Positions 14,201 through 25,019 of a stretch of DNA of 64,000 bases are shown piece after piece. A model generated the notes under the pieces. The model did not search any database. It worked only from the letters and a program-made list of their open reading frames with translations, and had not been told where the DNA came from. Numbering within the stretch: position 1 is the first letter of the stretch; each line of letters opens with the position of its first letter. Made by a program: the position numbers and the translations under genes. Source of the stretch: Echinococcus granulosus (taxonomy: Eukaryota > Platyhelminthes > Cestoda > Cyclophyllidea > Taeniidae). The stretch is taken from positions 754,964-818,963 of the forward strand of contig NW_020170389.1 of NCBI RefSeq assembly GCF_000524195.1, read 5' to 3'.

Positions 14201-17200
14201 CTATCTAAACGTGCTTTAGTGGAATGACGCTGTTTTTTGTTAGTTTCTTGTAAGCCGTTAGCTTCCTTTCACGAGGACGTTTGCAACGGCGCTTTGTATC
14301 AGTTCTATTCCGGTTTTCAGATCTACGGAGCACTGTTGAAGTGCCTTTTTTTGTCAGTCACGGCTCATACGAATATGGCTGCCGTGAATTGTGTTTGTGG
14401 TCGAAGTCGTGAATGTTAAAGTTCTAATCAGCAGCCTTCATTTCCTTGTCTACAGTGAGATGAGAATAGTTTTAAATGAAGTGAGATTACCTGGTTTTAA
14501 CCAAACACGGTACCCACATTTCACGTGCTCCAAGAGTCATCATTCTACCTTACCAATAACGTTTTATTTTGATTGGATATCGGGATCTAAAAATATATGC
14601 CTATATGGGGTGTGGGTCCTGCATTCATTTGCCTCTCACTTATTTTGGTAAATTTTATCGGTTTATAAATTATCGCTTTGTTATATTCTTCGATACCTCT
14701 GATTTACGTAAGTTTATATTGGTTGATGCCACCTCGAAATTCCAGGTCACCATTTGATGCTTGAACTTGTTGGTGCTGGTGTAATACTGTGAAATATTAC
14801 TGCATTTACCATAACCCCTAAAAGTCCGAGTCTGGCAGTTTTCTTTTATTAGATTCAATTATTAGTGTGTAAAACTGTCGTGTAACTGTGCTTAGCGCTG
14901 TTTCTGAATTTTGGTGGCAGGCTTTTTAGCTCGATTGTGGTACGGTAGTTATTGTTTTCATATCCTGGTCCTGGTTTAGTTAGCTTATTTCTATCTTACA
15001 GCGATGGTGATGGACGTGATAAGGGCAGTACAAGAGACAATTGCCTACTTCTGCCACTCGGCACTGTCCTTAGCCACCCCAGATGGCAGTAACATTACCG
15101 GCTCTTCCTCCTCTGGCTCTATCAACTCCAAACCGCCACATAGTCAGTGCCATTGCTATTCCTCTCTCGCAGCACTAGGTGGCTCAGGTCGAAGCAGTCT
15201 GGTCGCTGTGGTGAATCCTCTCATGGTCCTCATCTCAGACGGCCTTCTTCCACCCCAAACACGTGCCATCTTTGCGAGCAAACCCAAATCTCGCATCTGG
15301 GCCTTGATCGAGGATAGCTGCCGACCTTGTGTGTTTCATCGCTTCCGCACTCTACTCTTTCGTTTATGCATTTTAACTCTTTCGAGGCGTTTTTTTAATC
15401 AAAAATAATGGACATGTTAATATCCACACATGTAAAGGAACTTGGAAAGGACAAGTTGAAGACCAATTTTGGATCAACTATCGCGGCAGTTTTTTGGGTA
15501 TAATTACTTGTCCTAGTTTTGTGTAACTTGTCACTGTTCGTTACTTTTTGCGAAGAGCTTTTTTAATGAAAAGGATGACTGATGCAGTGGAACTTTAAAA
15601 AGATCATACCCATTCAGCTGCTACCCTCTAATCAACCTTCAGCAGAAGTGCAAACAATGTTGGCATGGCTACACCAGCCCCATTCACCATGTTGCGCATA
15701 ATTGTATCTCACGTGGAGTCTGCCAGTCCGGTATCACCTGGACTTTTTGCCTCCTTGATGCACAGCGTCATTGTTTCAGGCAGCAAATAGTTCATTCGTG
15801 CCTGGTTAGTATTCACTTCTACACTTTAGGACTCTTCTCGACTTCAACATCGTTCTTCGTTTTACGATGACTCAATTCCACATTTTCAGTCGATCATTTG
15901 TCTTACTGAAATGGTCCTGTGCTGTGTAACTAGTTTTAGAATTCTAGTAAAAAGGCACATGATCTATCAATTTGATTGCTCCAGTTAATCAAACCTCTTA
16001 TGATTATGTGGCCTTGAATTTTTTAGCCCCGTATCTTGGCAAAATTGAGCATCATGTTTTGAACGAGGCTCTGAATCAGGTTAAATCCATTGCCGGTGCA
16101 ATCAGCGAGAACTTGCGGTTTAGGGCTTTCGTTTGCGCCTGCCTCAAGTGAGTGCTTTTCCTTATCAGGGCAAAACCTGGAATTTCTAGAATTTGATATT
16201 AATTGTGCATTCATTTTTTCCGTTCAAAAATTTCTTATCGTAGATTTCATGTTCCAGCCCGGAACAGCCAGCACAAAATATCGGGAAAATTTTGTTTTAC
16301 AGTTCACATTTTAAAATGTCGAATTTTAATACATTGGACCGTTTTCACGCAATAAAAGTGATGGTCTTTTGCCATTACTGGTATGTCCACACTTAGCTAT
16401 ATTGCCTACGGCGTTGAGTTTTGGGTGTAGCTTACATTAGAGTAGGAGAAAGTATTAGACTGTATAATATAATCGTATAAACATTCTTGCAGTGTGGAAG
16501 TAATATATTCATTGTGTTAGGAAAACGGCGTGGCCATTTATTAAAATCACCCTTAATAACTTGTACAATTCTTTGGTTGGTACAGCATCAACAATAAGCC
16601 GCAAATGTGTCGCGCATAAATCCCCTTTTTTTAAAGTAACTAAGATTCCATTGTTATCAAAGCTACTATTTTTCCTAAAATAAACTAACTTAAAGGATAA
16701 TGTAATGATTTACCCTTCGCTGTCCATCATACAAATGCTTGGGCTTAATTTACTGTTAACTGTGATTTTTCGTGCCCCTACTTATAGCGTTCATTTCTGG
16801 TACCATACTGTGCACGAAATGCTCTACTCTTATTATTTTCTTAGCCAACGGGCCCTTCTTTTGTGGCTGAATTCTCTGGTTAGCAATGAGGCCCTGCTCA
16901 AGCGCTACTATTGTGATGGAGCCTTTATTCGCCAGTGCCGATCAGCTTTACAAGGTCTCTATGCTGATTTGACCACCCACGTGGAACAATTACTCAATTA
17001 CCCCTTTAACTTTGACCTTTCTTCTGAGGTTAAACGGCCAATTGGGCATGTGTATATTGCTACACCGCTGCATGCTTCCAAGCCAGATGCACGAAAGGTG
17101 GCGCATCCTAAGGGAAACCAGGTAATCTAGGCGACACAAATGGTGTTGCGGTCTTTGGTAGATGTGAATGTCCTTTTAAAGTCCAGTTTATTATTCCTTC

Positions 17201-19930
17201 TTTGCACACCTCTAAGCCGTTTGACTTCTCCATTGTATGAGCTAGGTCAGTGGTATGCTTTATGTCAAACTGTCCGATTTAGTAAGTTTTCATGGTGTCG
17301 TATTGAATGTGAATTGTTGAATCTGTTTTGGTCGTTACTCCATTGAGCATTTGTATGTTATTTCCCGGAGTATTTCTTTTGATTAATGGCTTCATGTGTT
17401 GACTATTCATATACGTTAACTGTATCCGGACCAATAATTTTAAAACTAGGCAAACAGCCGCTACCCTTGTCAGTACTTTTTAACGGGTCTTTAAGAGAAC
17501 TCCGACGCATCTGGCAATTGTCGTATAAGGCGTTTTATTGCATCCAAGGCGCCAGGAAGTATGTCCTTCGACGCCTTTTACAATGATTCGCCTTTTTTCA
17601 CACTTAGTGTGATCTTAAGGTCTGCCTTGAAAAGACAAGGTAAAAAACTTGCTGGAAGTGTTATTATTTGCAATATGGTCCTTTTTCCATGCTTGGAAGA
17701 TAAGCAAGGCTCTAAATTATCCAAGTCCAAACAGATGTCATTCCATTTCATTCGATGTGAGCTGCTTTAGCACACAAATTTGACCGTTCTTTCAAAACAA
17801 AAGGAGGTACGCTTTGTTAGTAATGTAGTATAATAATGATAATACTACTACTAACAATTGTACTAGTGATGTAGCACCCTTTGAGCTCTGATTAGTCCCA
17901 CATACGTTTATTTTATCCTCTATTTTTTGAATTATGCAAATGAACCTGAATTCACAGATGCTAGGCATTAGTAATTAATGATTCAATGCTTGCTTGAAAT
18001 GCTGCACCGCAAATTCGTCACAAGCTTATTTATTCTCTTGAAGTAGTAACTTGAGTTTTTTAAACTACTGATTGCCCTTTCGTTTGGCGGATTAAAATTT
18101 CACCCCAACCACATCATTCTTGGATAATTACTTGTGTCCACGCAGACCTTCGGACGAGCAAGTTCTACACCATTATGCACCACAAAAATAAATCCGAAGT
18201 CGGCTCCTAATGGAGTGCGTCCTTCGTCAATTGCCAAAACCACGGATACTAAGATGGTTCGCCCTCGTGTACAACCCACATCGCGCCGACTACCTGCCAC
18301 CTTGGACAACCAGGTTATTCTTTTTTGTAATCTAGTGTTAGTTTTATTTGGTGCCTGAGCTCTAACCTTATTATTGTCAATTAGGGGATGTAAATTCTTA
18401 AACCCCATTTTTTTCAATTTTTGCTGGCATGCGCGTTGTGGTATAAAATGAATTTTGCCTGTGTTCTAGTCTGCTGCGATTGACATGGCTTGCGCGTCCT
18501 TTTGGCAGTCCAAAGCGTGACTCATCCCAGACGATATGGAGTTTTATTTGTTTAACCGACCCAAATGCAGTGGGAGCCGTTCAGAAAAGTGTTTGTATTC
18601 TCCACAGCCCCTCTGGGGTGATCCGGCACCGATTTGCTAAGAATTTGAAATCGGGAAAGGCTCCATTAAATCTGCAGCTAGATTTACAATTTTTCACTGA
18701 TTCTCCACAGGTTGTGTCGTTCGTTGTTGCGCACGCGTGGCCCCAATCTTGGTTACTCACAATCTAATTTACCGGTCTGAGTGGCAACCTCTGAACAACC
18801 TAGTTTTGTCACGGTCACCGATTGTTTACACGTTTGCCTGTCTAGTCTTACATTTTAGGCTTAGTCCAGCATTTAGCCAAGCATCGTGTTTCTTCACCCT
18901 AGCTGGGATTTTGGGTGGTTTATCAGGTTCATTGTAATTTCGTATGTTGGTTTGGCTGCCCACTTGCAAGCTTCGGTTGATTCATTTACCAGATACATAA
19001 TAGTTCATAAATTATGCATGTGGACGATCCATCGTGTTGGTTCTGTTCATGGGTTTATTTGAATATCATTTACAAAATACGTTACTGTTTGAATTGTAGC
19101 GTCGAGCACGCAGATCATGAAGTAGGAATGGTAGGTTGAAACACATCCTCTAACCCACCTACATACACAGAAACACTCGCACAGATATATAGCAACGTCC
19201 AATTTTCTTATGCAATTCAGTTGAATTCACTCATGACGATGACAATTACGACCAAATGCTTTCATTTCTAAGCGAAGCAGATACTACACTCCACTTTCCC
19301 CAACAGCCGCACTTTTTCACCACTCTTTTGCCACCGACTAGCAATTTGGCGTCTGTTTGTTCTTAAATGAATTTTGCTATAATATACATAACTAAACCAG
19401 TTCACAACAGTATAAATGTTATTCATCAAATTACCTGTAGTTAAGTCATTCAGATACTATTTTCGAAAGTAATGGCTGGTATTTCCTGATATAAGGTGGC
19501 TTATGTACGGAAACTCCGGTTTGCTGATGCTTGGACCCCAGCTTGATAGGCTCACATGCGTTTGATGCCTTCGTAAAATAATGGTAGTACTGTTAGCAGA
19601 TGATTTCCTCATTCATCCAATGAGTTTCTACATTACGAGTTATAGAATCTCCCAGAACGTGGCAGTCCTTCGTTAGCAGGGCCGCTCAAGTCGGTTTCCC
19701 TTTCCTCCCCTTCTGCTTCAGTTATGCGTGGGAAATTGCGGACAGCTTTCTCAACCTTCAGGCGGTCAACAGACATTGCTTCCACTGACACTCCTAAAAG
19801 TTCCCATCTTATAGCTCCTAACTGCTCTCCCCCTCCGCCACCGCCCCATCGTACACCTGTTCTCTCCAACGCTCCCATTCACTACGACACCACCTCGGTG
19901 CGTGTCTTTAATCCATCACCCCCCTTCTAA
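9049..19930 (+). CDS. RUN-domain protein, RUSC (iporin/NESCA) family-like; nine-exon model
   Basis: Joined exons 9049-11265, 11332-11596, 12413-12580, 15002-15328, 16027-16147, 16845-17121, 18146-18313, 18531-18710 and 19646-19930 keep one frame and give about 1335 residues. Phases agree at every junction. Residues about 885-1090 form a RUN domain: an opening helix (MDVIRAVQETIAYF), then SRIWALIEDSCRP, then RFRAFVCACLNQRALLLWLN made by joining two exons, then the final helices. This order matches the RUN domain of vertebrate RUSC1/RUSC2, adaptors in vesicle and microtubule-motor transport and signalling. RUN domains usually bind small GTPases or kinesin-linked partners. The N-terminal 740 residues are low in order and rich in Ser and Arg. 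Vertebrate RUSC ends in an SH3 domain; none is seen here. The start is the first ATG after an in-frame stop. The RUN exons are firm; exons 3, 8 and 9 are less so. Confidence 0.8.
11332..11596 (+). CDS. RUN gene exon 2
   Basis: The frame opens after a TTTTGAAG acceptor and ends at AAGG before GTAATT (phase 1). The encoded stretch is again Ser/Pro-rich and basic (for example KKSVSFNG) with no domain. The intron before it is only 66 bp. The frame would otherwise stop at 11296-11298 (TAG), so the intron is needed to continue. Confidence 0.65.
12413..12580 (+). CDS. RUN gene candidate exon 3 (phase 1-1, possible cassette)
   Basis: A 168-base open block encodes a protein-like stretch (GLYGQDPPPLAVFQPSNDD) and ends at a good donor (CACG before GTGAGT). 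The only AG that gives the required phase is GGAAG at 12408-12412, a weak acceptor. Entry and exit are both phase 1, so exon 2 can also join exon 4 directly without breaking the frame. Confidence 0.45.
15002..15328 (+). CDS. RUN gene exon 4: first half of the RUN domain
   Basis: It begins after TATCTTACAG in phase 1 and ends at CCTT before GTGTGT in phase 1. It carries the first RUN helix (MDVIRAVQETIAYF), a Ser/Gly-rich inserted loop of about 40 residues, and the next helix with LMVLISDGLLPPQTR and SRIWALIEDSC. This order resembles the vertebrate RUSC pattern of ALHALVADGL followed by SPWxVVEAS. Confidence 0.8.
16027..16147 (+). CDS. RUN gene exon 5: central RUN helices
   Basis: A small 121-base exon follows AATTTTTTAG (phase 1) and ends CTCAA before GTGAGT (phase 2). 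It encodes LNEALNQVKSIAGA and the diagnostic RFRAFVCACL, which lines up with RFHAFILGLL in vertebrate RUSC. Phases join both neighbours exactly, creating the Asn of CLNQRALLLW. Confidence 0.82.
16845..17121 (+). CDS. RUN gene exon 6: last RUN helices
   Basis: A strong acceptor (TTATTTTCTTAG) opens the exon in phase 2 and it ends CAG before GTAATC in phase 0. It encodes QRALLLWLNSLVSNEALLKR, then CRSALQGLYADLTTHVEQLL, the closing helices of the RUN fold. A short basic tail follows. Confidence 0.85.
18146..18313 (+). CDS. RUN gene exon 7
   Basis: It lies between TGTCCACGCAG and a GTTATT donor, phase 0 at both ends, 56 codons. The product is basic and Ser/Thr/Pro-rich with no domain. If the following intron were kept, translation would stop about 15 codons later. 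Confidence 0.65.
18531..18710 (+). CDS. RUN gene candidate exon 8
   Basis: Sixty codons lie between CTCATCCCAG and GTTGTG, phase 0 at both ends. The encoded text (CILHSPSGVIRHRFAKNLK among it) is protein-like but unrecognised. An alternative acceptor at 18468-18469 would, in the required phase, end the protein within 16 residues (SFWQSKA then stop), so a shorter isoform is possible. Confidence 0.5.
19646..19930 (+). CDS. RUN gene candidate terminal exon
   Basis: It opens after TACGAGTTATAG in phase 0 and runs to TAA at 19928-19930. It encodes MRGKLRTAFSTFRRS and a proline run (CSPPPPPPHRTP), a possible SH3 or EVH1 ligand. A donor-like TCG/GTGCGT at 19898 leaves room for further exons. No SH3 domain was found between here and 24.8 kb. 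Confidence 0.55.
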   Translation, partial: NLPERGSPSLAGPLKSVSLSSPSASVMRGKLRTAFSTFRRSTDIASTDTPKSSHLIAPNCSPPPPPPHRTPVLSNAPIHYDTTSVRVFNPSPPF

Positions 19931-22900
19931 TGACCCCCCCTCCCCATTGGGGTGGAGTACCGTTCAGCATTTACTCATATGACCCCATTTGATACTTCTT
20001 TCTTCCTCGTTGCATTCTTTTTAAAGTCTTTCACTTTGCGACATCGTGGTGCGATTGATCCTAATCTAGCCGCGGTTGCTTTTCCTGTCTCTTTGTTTGC
20101 ATGCGTACTGCACCATTGTCAAAGATTATCATCCCTCACTCATATCTGCATTCTCTTTTATCCCTCATCCTATTTACACTCTTGAGCATTGTTTGATTTC
20201 TTGCTTCATATTTCACTTATTTAATAAGCCTGTATTTGAAGTGACATTAACAACGAATTAAACATTACATTGCCTTCACAAACTGCAATTTCTTTCGATC
20301 CTCTCGGCACTTACCCACAAGCTGGCTTTTGAGCCCTACATTACTGCCTGCACGTGCACTTATGGTGTGAAACCGCTTCCTTCTCACTCTAATTTACGGG
20401 ATCGGTGTGCTGTGGCGTGTTCTCTAACGGTCAGAACTTTTCTTTACTGCTATCAGAATTGAACCGAGAATGTGGTTTTGTTCAAAGTCGGTGTCCGGTG
20501 CAGTCTGGTGCAATGATTGTCATTTTATAGTTGAGATTACATGGGTACGGTGACATCAACTTGTCAGTCGTCATTAGCCTTTCGCAAGCTTTTTATATAA
20601 TTCAGCTAACACAAAGATAAAATTAGCTATCCATCAGTTAATCCCACCGATTTCTTTTGGGACGTATGGCAGCCGCTCAGTATCATGGACATATGGTCAG
20701 GCACAAGTCTAACCGTGATTCTCAACGAGTGAGGCACTCCCTTCTTTGGTCAATTCTTCTAGTTTTGACAAGTGAACGCGCGGTACTGTAGTGCGTACGA
20801 GTGTATAGTTGTTGGCTCCAGGAGTCGGGTTGTCTTAAAAGGGCTTAGTCACCATTCTGTCGCAGTGTTGATAACCAAATGCAAAATAATTTAGGCGATT
20901 TGTATTTTAGTAAGCGGTATTAGGCAATATTTGAATTGCTAGCAAGTGAGCTCAAGTTCAAAAATGCGCATGTAGATTGCGGTTCCAGGTTCCTTTCACT
21001 TTTCGTCTTGCGTGGTTGGGAATTGCTTAGGACGCTTGATTTCGTATGATGTGACTCCTCTGAGTGCAGTCTTTTCACACGTAAAAGGTATGCATAAACC
21101 CGCTGTTTAAAAGCACTGAATTTAAATAAAGTGATTATGGATAGTGAAATTGACGCTGTGCTGAGCGAAACCCAAGACAAGCATTGGGACGTGCAGGTAC
21201 GGCGAGCCTACCAATAGCGGCGTCAGTTCTGTATTTCTTTGTCTACAAAGCAACTGTTATCTGACTATTGTGCCAAATGACGAATTATGACCTACGTAAA
21301 GATGCTTTAAAAATAACGGCTTAGTTTGTATTTGAGTGATTTATTAACTTCTGCAAATTAATTTAGCCATATTTCATTCACAAATAAGCAATCTTGCACT
21401 AAACCTAAGTTTGTATCCAAATTCAAAATGGATACTTGTTGGTTGTGATACACTTTCTGGGTAACCGTGGCCTTTGCGTCAACTGGTCTAGATTTACTCA
21501 GAAAAGATGAGCGAATTGCTGCGGAGGACCTGGGGATGTGGATCAATGTGATGCAGTGAAGTTTTCCATTTTGGTCTGCCTTAATTCGGCTTTTCGTTTA
21601 AGGCTTCATTACAAGCAAATTTTAATTTCCCACTCAATTTCCATATTCTGTGTCTTGGTTACGTCCTTTCCTAAATCGGTGATTCGATGCCCTTAAGGTT
21701 TTTCCATGGCTTAATGCACCTGTACACTCCTGTAGTAGGCAACTCCAAAATTACGTACCGATAAAACCAGGCTCTTTGACTAGGCTGTATTTTTCTCATG
21801 ATCCCAAATTAGGTCTATCCGTAATAGGATGTAAAGCTACCTTTGAAGGCATGAGGATTGGTTCATTATTTTTAAGTAAAATTAGTGTTTCGTGAAGAAG
21901 AACACAGACAGTCAGTATTTTAGTACTGCAACTTTGAACGTTCACTGCTCTTTGGGGTACCTTCAAACGAGAGATACAACGGTAAAGTTGCATCAATCTG
22001 TGTGAAGGCTTCATCTGTGGCTTTCCAAAACCTGCATTTGAAGAAGTGAAATAGAGAATTGCACGGAAATACGTGCGATATTAACATAGAGAAGTTCGGC
22101 TTGTTAATAATTCCCTATCATTATTTAGCTGTCGTTACCCAAATAAATGCACACATGAGACTTACTAATGATAAGAAACAGAAAGACTTATAAACCATGA
22201 TTTTAACATCCAGTAAGTATAGTAGGCACCAGTCGTAAGGATTCTATTTTAAATTGCATGTGTTGCATTCCCTAAAGTTGAATAATTATATTTCAAATAC
22301 CCGCGTTCTCCTATTTCTTTGCTGTTTATTTGTATTTACTATGATACGATTTGTTGTTTTTAGGACTTTTCCGTTCATCAAACCTTTTTCTGGGAGATAA
22401 GTAGTACACTTTTTGCAATATCCAGAGGTACTCAAAGTTGAAAATTCTTAGATACGAAGAAAATTTTTGTACCACCTTATCGGTGGCATGATTTTAGGGC
22501 TTTAAAATCTAAATTTGGTCTTCATTTTAATGTCTATGGCACGTTAGGTGTATTGATACGTGTGACCATAATTAAGACAAAACATTATCTGAAGAAAACT
22601 TTGCGTGAGATATTGTCGCAAATAAATGAAACCAATGATTTCTTATTTCTTGTGAAAACCTCTGATAAGTTGTGGATTCGGTGTTTTGTAGATGGTGCTT
22701 TCCAACCGTTTTCGAGACAGGATTGGTGTTTCACTACCAACTTTATCAAATATTGGTGCATTTCTATTCGATCGCTATTTAATATAATGCATTCTATTTT
22801 ATCAGAACAAAGCACTCTCGACTTCCGTCCATAAAAATGACAAAAAAATAATTAACATTTGCAACTTTACGATTGCTATTATTCATTTTAGATACCATTC

Positions 22901-24790
22901 TTTGGATAAAAAGTAACGAGGATTTTGTGCTGAGGCGTTGTAATAAAATTGAGGAAAATGTCGGTGATCACCGGAACGGAGTGCAAGCTTCTTCGTAAGG
23001 ACCACTTATTAATGTAATTCGGGCAATCGAAGTGTGGTTTGAATTATAAATGGGAGTTATGAAATGCACATTATAACAGCTTTTAATCCAAAATTGCTGC
23101 TTTCGTACTTCAAAGGTAGTAATACTAATTTATCCAAGGCTTTTAATCTGTATCTTCCGAAGTATCCCCCTTGAAAAACGATGTTTAGGCTTGTTCATTG
23201 ACCGCATTAACAAGAACTGAAGCTTGCTGTGATAAAAGGAACAACTCGGTTAACCAATTTCATAGCTTATGTCAAATTGAATTTCAATCATTTATCTCTA
23301 ATAAGGGTCGTTCCATCTTTCATCTTTGTGGCAGAAGTCACTAATCATAGTGCGGAGCCCGAGTCATACAAGAAGACAAAATAAACATTCCATTGTGGGA
23401 AAAGTTTTCTTATTAGTGTGCAGGAGGATTGGACAGTTACAGTCACGGGTGGAAGTCATTCATCCAAGGTGGTAAGATGAATCCTGAAGACCAGAGAACC
23501 CACGTAATTATATGTATAGCGTTATGTCATATTATCATCTCAACGAAACGGCCCTTCTTTGTCAGTTTCAAGATTAGTTTTCATTAAAGCAAAGCACGCT
23601 TTAGAACATTGAGTACTCGGCGACCATCTAAATTTTTGGGCCTTGGGCCTGAGATTAATACGGAAGACTGAACTGAATGATATGCTAGATAAAAGCCTTG
23701 AAAGTAAGCATCACTTATCAGGATAGAGACCTATTGCTGACAGAAGCTCTAAGAGTAAGAATTTTACTATTGGCTGAATGAATACGTTTTCGCTGTCGAT
23801 GAAAAGAATGAAACATTCCTGTGTCTCTTTATGGCTCTGCCTGACTTTTTTGAAGAGCAACCAGAATGGGAAATGTTGCCTAACTTTGAGGCTGCAAGTT
23901 CTTTTCACTAGTGCTATTCCAGAGCACTGACTGTAGGGCCGAATTAAAGAATAGTGCTTTTTAAAGTGGTCAAGCTGAAATTAATTGTGAGCAATTCGTT
24001 CTTGCTTTAAATTTATTTGGCAAACACGACCCACTTTCATGCACATTTTTATATGTTGCTATTCGCGGCATGTTCTGCTGACACTCAATTGGGAAACTCC
24101 GTGACTTTTTATTGCCTTTGCAATATTGTAAAAGATATGTATGACTTATTTTCATGCCTAATTGAAAACAATTCATGCCTATTTTGTATTAATTGAACTT
24201 CTATATAAGTTACTGGAGGTCTTCAGTTTATCAAAAAGAGTTTAGCAATTTTGCCATATCACCACCGTAGCTTTGAAGTATGTGCGGAACTAACCATTTT
24301 AAAACCATAATTGCTTGATTTGTAAATTAAGTGGCAGCGTATTTTTCGAATCGCATGTTAGTTATGGCTCTTTCTGAAGTTTCTTGTTCTATCACCGCAA
24401 ATTCTCACCAATTCACTGCTTTGCTGGGCAGGAATAAGACTTACGTGTAGATTTGTGTGCAACTACCCGACATGGTAAAAATTATTTCGTTCCAGACCTT
24501 GAAGCAAAATTCAATTTTGCTTTCAAAATAACAAATCAGCTATAAGCAAATACGTTTCAACAGATCTGTGTAAAGTCGATTGTAATTTCGGTTTCGACAA
24601 CCGAGCAGTTTACTAGCTGATGTTTTATGTCCCTTCAATCAGCCCACGGCACAGGGTTTCAGGCATCTCGAGAATACAAATTGTTTAAACCAAGGAAGAG
24701 AGATTAAATAATATTGTTTTTGGATACTTGTTGTCAAAGCATATGTAAGGGGATGTCATGTTCAAATTTTGTGGCATTTGGGATTTCAGT
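19931..24790. other. Spacer between the RUN gene and the MAGUK
   Basis: AT-rich sequence with no recognised gene. One block at 21137-21196 (ATG, 20 codons, then a good GTACGG donor) could be an upstream exon of the MAGUK, but its phase does not fit the L27 exon directly. An open frame at 22553-22834 is AT-driven with no known domain. Confidence 0.45.
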
Positions 24791-24802
24791 AAACTTTTCT
24801 TT
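24791..24802 (+). promoter_or_regulatory. Candidate splice acceptor before the MAGUK start
   Basis: A strong pyrimidine tract with TTTTCTTTAG lies about 50 bases before the ATG at 24852, with an in-frame TAA at 24828-24830 between them. It could accept a noncoding first exon or a spliced leader. A second acceptor, TATTTTTAG ending at 24870, would bypass the ATG and join a coding exon in phase 1. Confidence 0.4.
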
Positions 24803-24851
24803 AGAAATTTAAAGCAGGAGATCAAAATAAAGCATAAGACACATTACCTCA

Positions 24852-25019
24852 ATGGGAATAGTATTTTTAGGTGCAACACATTTGCTTCAAGGCAATTTGG
24901 ATAAAAAGAACGAACTCAGTAAGCATTTATCTGAACCACTTGATGAAATTTTGACCGATGAGGACAGAACACTGCTGAGGAACTTTCTCGCGTCCAAGGA
25001 TCTCAAGAATATTCTTACA
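24852..25019 (+). CDS. MAGUK exon 1: L27N domain
   Basis: It encodes DRTLLRNFLASKDLKNILT, the second and third helices of an L27 domain, and ends before GTATGT in phase 0. The ATG at 24852 follows an in-frame stop, but the acceptor at 24870 could instead place the true start in an upstream exon. Confidence 0.75.

Noticed and set aside
18470..18530. Alternative acceptor at 18468-18469 for RUN gene exon 8
   Set aside because: In the required phase it stops after 16 codons. The acceptor at 18530 keeps the long frame and joins the next exon, so it was preferred; a short isoform remains possible.
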